From NCBI GenBank assembly GCA_031976395.1, contig DALYLJ010000052.1:1-17647 (forward strand): a stretch of DNA of 17,647 bases. The letters are read 5' to 3'. The stretch comes from UBA11164 sp002420085 (GTDB lineage: Bacteria > Pseudomonadota > Gammaproteobacteria > Xanthomonadales > Xanthomonadaceae). Each line of letters starts with the position of its first letter. Position 1 is the stretch's first letter. The notes beneath the pieces are model-generated. The model was not told where the DNA came from. It ran no database searches and saw nothing but the letters and a program-made list of their open reading frames with translations. Position numbers and translations under genes: made by a program. Positions 14,902 to 17,647 of this stretch are shown piece by piece.

Positions 14902-16749
<1,848 letters not shown>

Positions 16750-16771
16750 ACCGCTGCCCGCACCACCCGTC

Positions 16772-16791
16772 CGCCCCGCCTGCGCGGGGCG
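16772..16791 (+). terminator. GC-rich hairpin after rpoD, possible terminator
   Basis: CGCCCCGC (16772-16779) and GCGGGGCG (16784-16791) form a perfect 8-bp stem with a 4-base loop, 23 bases after the rpoD stop. The following bases (CTCGTCTGC) are only weakly T-rich, so intrinsic termination is likely but inefficient. Confidence 0.45.
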
Positions 16792-17026
16792 CTCGTCTGC
16801 GCCGTCGCGTGTGCCGATCGGTGCTGGCATCCTGAGCGGCCACTTGCGACAATCCCCGCCAAGGTCTGACAGCCGATTGCTTCACGGTCAGAGCAGACGC
16901 GGATGTGGTAACCGGCCACCTCGCGAGAGGTAGCATGAAATCTAGCGACAGCAAGCACTTGCAGCGGGTGCGCAGGGCGCAGCGAACCGATCGTGCAGCC
17001 AGCGTGCATGCCGCACCGACAGTTTC
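16792..17026. other. Gene-free spacer between rpoD terminator and tRNA-Ile
   Basis: I see no open frame with coding character and no known RNA gene in these 235 bp. A small perfect hairpin with a GNRA loop occurs at 16918-16931 (ACCTC, GCGA, GAGGT). No convincing sigma-70 promoter for the tRNA stands out: TTGCAG at 16959-16964 could be a -35, but there is no matching -10 at the right distance. The tRNA may depend partly on read-through from rpoD. Confidence 0.4.
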
Positions 17027-17103
17027 GGGCCCATAGCTCAGTTGGTCAGAGCAGGCGACTCATAATCGCTCGGTCGCAGGTTCAAGTCCTGCTGGGCCCA
17101 CCA
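17027..17103 (+). tRNA. ileX: tRNA-Ile(CAU), lysidine-modified type
   Basis: A complete 77-base tRNA with encoded CCA. The acceptor GGGCCCA pairs with TGGGCCC, the D arm is GCTC...GAGC, the anticodon stem GGCGA/TCGCT (one G-U pair) holds loop CTCATAA with anticodon CAT at 17061-17063, and the T arm has the standard GGTTCAAGTCC. A CAT anticodon could mean Met, but the anticodon arm plus variable region (GCAGGCGACTCATAATCGCT and GGTCGC) is nearly the same as E. coli ileX, the isoleucine tRNA whose C34 is changed to lysidine by TilS to read AUA codons. I recall ileX-type genes beside rpoD in E. coli and Pseudomonas, so position agrees. Confidence 0.9.
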
Positions 17104-17106
17104 TCC

Positions 17107-17139
17107 AAAGCCCCGTGCCGCAAGGTTACGGGGCTTTTT
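17107..17139 (+). terminator. Intrinsic terminator of the tRNA-Ile gene
   Basis: AAAGCCCCGT (17107-17116) pairs perfectly with ACGGGGCTTT (17128-17137) across an 11-base loop, followed by T bases to 17139. It begins 4 bases after the tRNA CCA end. It also serves as the landing site of the group II intron that starts at 17143. Confidence 0.9.
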
Positions 17140-17142
17140 CTT

Positions 17143-17505
17143 GTGCGCCCGGCACGGGCGCACGCTTGGAGGCGAACGCCCTCCCGTAAGCTGGCCACAG
17201 CGAACGAAGCGAAGCGCAACAGCGGAAGGATGACCGACCGCAGGGAAGCGTGGAGCGTAAACCGTGAGTCGATGGAAACGAACGGGATAGCAGGCGCTGC
17301 CGAACTGCCTTGTCGATGAGAGCGGTAGTGCATCCGATGCCCGTGAAGGCGGGGCGTATCGTGGAAGGGCGAGGTGAAGCCGTGTTGCAAGCGGTCAGCG
17401 ATGGAGCCGGCCTCGCGCGACAAGGCCCGGAAGGCGCAGGCCGAGACCTGCTGGCGCAGTTGCTCGCGAGGGAGAACACGCAACGCGCCGGGAAGCGCGT
17501 GAAGG
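17143..17505 (+). mobile_element. Group II intron, bacterial class C (IIC), 5' part, interrupted
   Basis: The segment opens with GTGCG and an 8-bp stem, GTGCGCCC (17143-17150) with GGCAC loop and GGGCGCAC (17156-17163). This matches the GUGUGCCCGGCAUGGGUGCA start of the IIC intron of Oceanobacillus as I remember it. What follows reads like domains I-III: short purine-rich linkers, GGAAGG- and CGTGAG-type junctions, about 255 bases before the intron-encoded protein. IIC introns characteristically insert just after intrinsic terminators, and this one starts 3 bases after the T-tract of the tRNA-Ile terminator. The sequence loses intron character near 17506, inside the protein gene, so the catalytic domain V and the 3' end are not in the window. 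It is probably not able to splice as it stands. Confidence 0.8.
17401..17505 (+). pseudogene. Group II intron reverse transcriptase/maturase, frameshifted N-terminal remnant
   Basis: ATG at 17401 begins MEPASRDKARKAQAET, the usual start of IIC intron-encoded proteins. The match then jumps to another frame: DLLAQLLARENTQRAGKRVK (from about 17446 to 17504) corresponds to the family's LLARENxQRAWKRVKxNKGAxGxDG opening of the reverse transcriptase domain. The jump fits loss of one C in the run at 17447-17448. The tryptophan expected in QRAWKRVK is glycine here. At 17505-17506 the homology ends before the NKGAxGxDG motif, and unrelated sequence follows. So the gene carries a frameshift, a changed conserved residue and a break: a dead remnant. 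Confidence 0.7.
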
Positions 17506-17596
17506 GTTCAGGGGACAGTTGTCCGAGATTTTCGCGTAGTCTGAGATTTCCGGATAACCGGCGGGAAGCATTTCTTTCCCGGTAGCCGCTCGGGTC
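17506..17596. mobile_element. Foreign segment breaking the intron; possible IS/REP-type flank
   Basis: Sequence that does not continue the intron protein begins at about 17506. It contains the inverted repeat GGACA-GT-TGTCC at 17513-17524 within TTCAGGGGACAGTTGTCC, and an imperfect hairpin CGGGAA (17562-17567) with TTCCCG (17576-17581). Local AT content is higher than in the rest of the window. GGGGACAG-type ends are familiar to me from short non-coding flanks of IS200-like/REP-associated transposase genes. The boundary and identity are inference. Confidence 0.35.
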
Positions 17597-17647
17597 ATGC
17601 CTTGGGCGCCATATCGCCCGATGACCGTGGCCCGCGGGGTGATAGCC
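17597..17647 (+). CDS. Possible start of an IS200-like (REP-associated) transposase, partial
   Basis: An open frame from ATG 17597 (second ATG at 17621) reads MPWAPYRPMTVARGVIA up to the window edge. The MTVARGVIA piece resembles the start of Y1-type transposases, which commonly run on into a PHHVTQRG motif; that motif would lie just outside the window. Seventeen codons are too few to prove it, and no clear Shine-Dalgarno is seen. Confidence 0.2.
   Translation, partial: MPWAPYRPMTVARGVIA

Noticed and set aside
17027..17103. Calling the CAT-anticodon tRNA an elongator tRNA-Met
   Set aside because: Anticodon arm and variable region match E. coli ileX almost base for base and differ from metT/metU; the rpoD neighbourhood also favours tRNA-Ile2.

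Overview
The window is high-GC DNA with dense, mostly overlapping genes. Its gene content points to a gammaproteobacterium, probably close to the Xanthomonadales or Chromatiales. The clues are the lysM-dprA-smg block diverging from def-fmt-rsmB, a trkA-trkH potassium system, a PF03279-type lipid A acyltransferase, and rpoD followed by the rare tRNA-Ile(CAU), a neighbourhood I recall from E. coli and Pseudomonas. The species cannot be named from the sequence alone.

Layout. (1) Positions 1-2761, minus strand: a LysM envelope protein, dprA and the start of smg. The smg frame loses its family character near position 160, and a different coding frame runs to the window edge. (2) Positions 2902-7340, plus strand: def, fmt, rsmB and an ArnT/PMT-like membrane glycosyltransferase. 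def-fmt covers N-formyl handling at translation start and rsmB covers 16S rRNA methylation; rsmB overlaps the glycosyltransferase by 4 bp. (3) Positions 7362-8165, minus strand: a family 2 glycosyltransferase of the WaaE/KdtX kind. (4) Positions 8376-11203, plus strand: trkA and trkH, overlapping by 4 bp. (5) Positions 11315-14272, minus strand: a lauroyl-acyltransferase-like gene and two bacterial-PH-domain membrane proteins (YdbS-like, YdbT-like), all three overlapping. (6) Positions 14339-17103, plus strand: dtd, rpoD behind its own strong extended -10 promoter, then tRNA-Ile(CAU) with an intrinsic terminator.

The last 500 bases are mobile DNA. A group II intron of the bacterial class C type begins two bases after the T-tract region of the tRNA terminator. 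Its reverse-transcriptase gene is frameshifted and then broken off by unrelated sequence that carries a short inverted repeat and perhaps the start of an IS200-like transposase. Other structural features are a large hairpin with heptad repeats between the convergent trkH and ydbT-like genes, a five-copy 12-bp tandem repeat before trkA, and a perfect palindrome at the expected rpoD transcription start. Most of the window is core housekeeping DNA. I see no clearly new multi-gene system; the strongest leads are the nested mobile elements at the right edge, the smg break at the left edge, and the acyltransferase-PH-PH operon.
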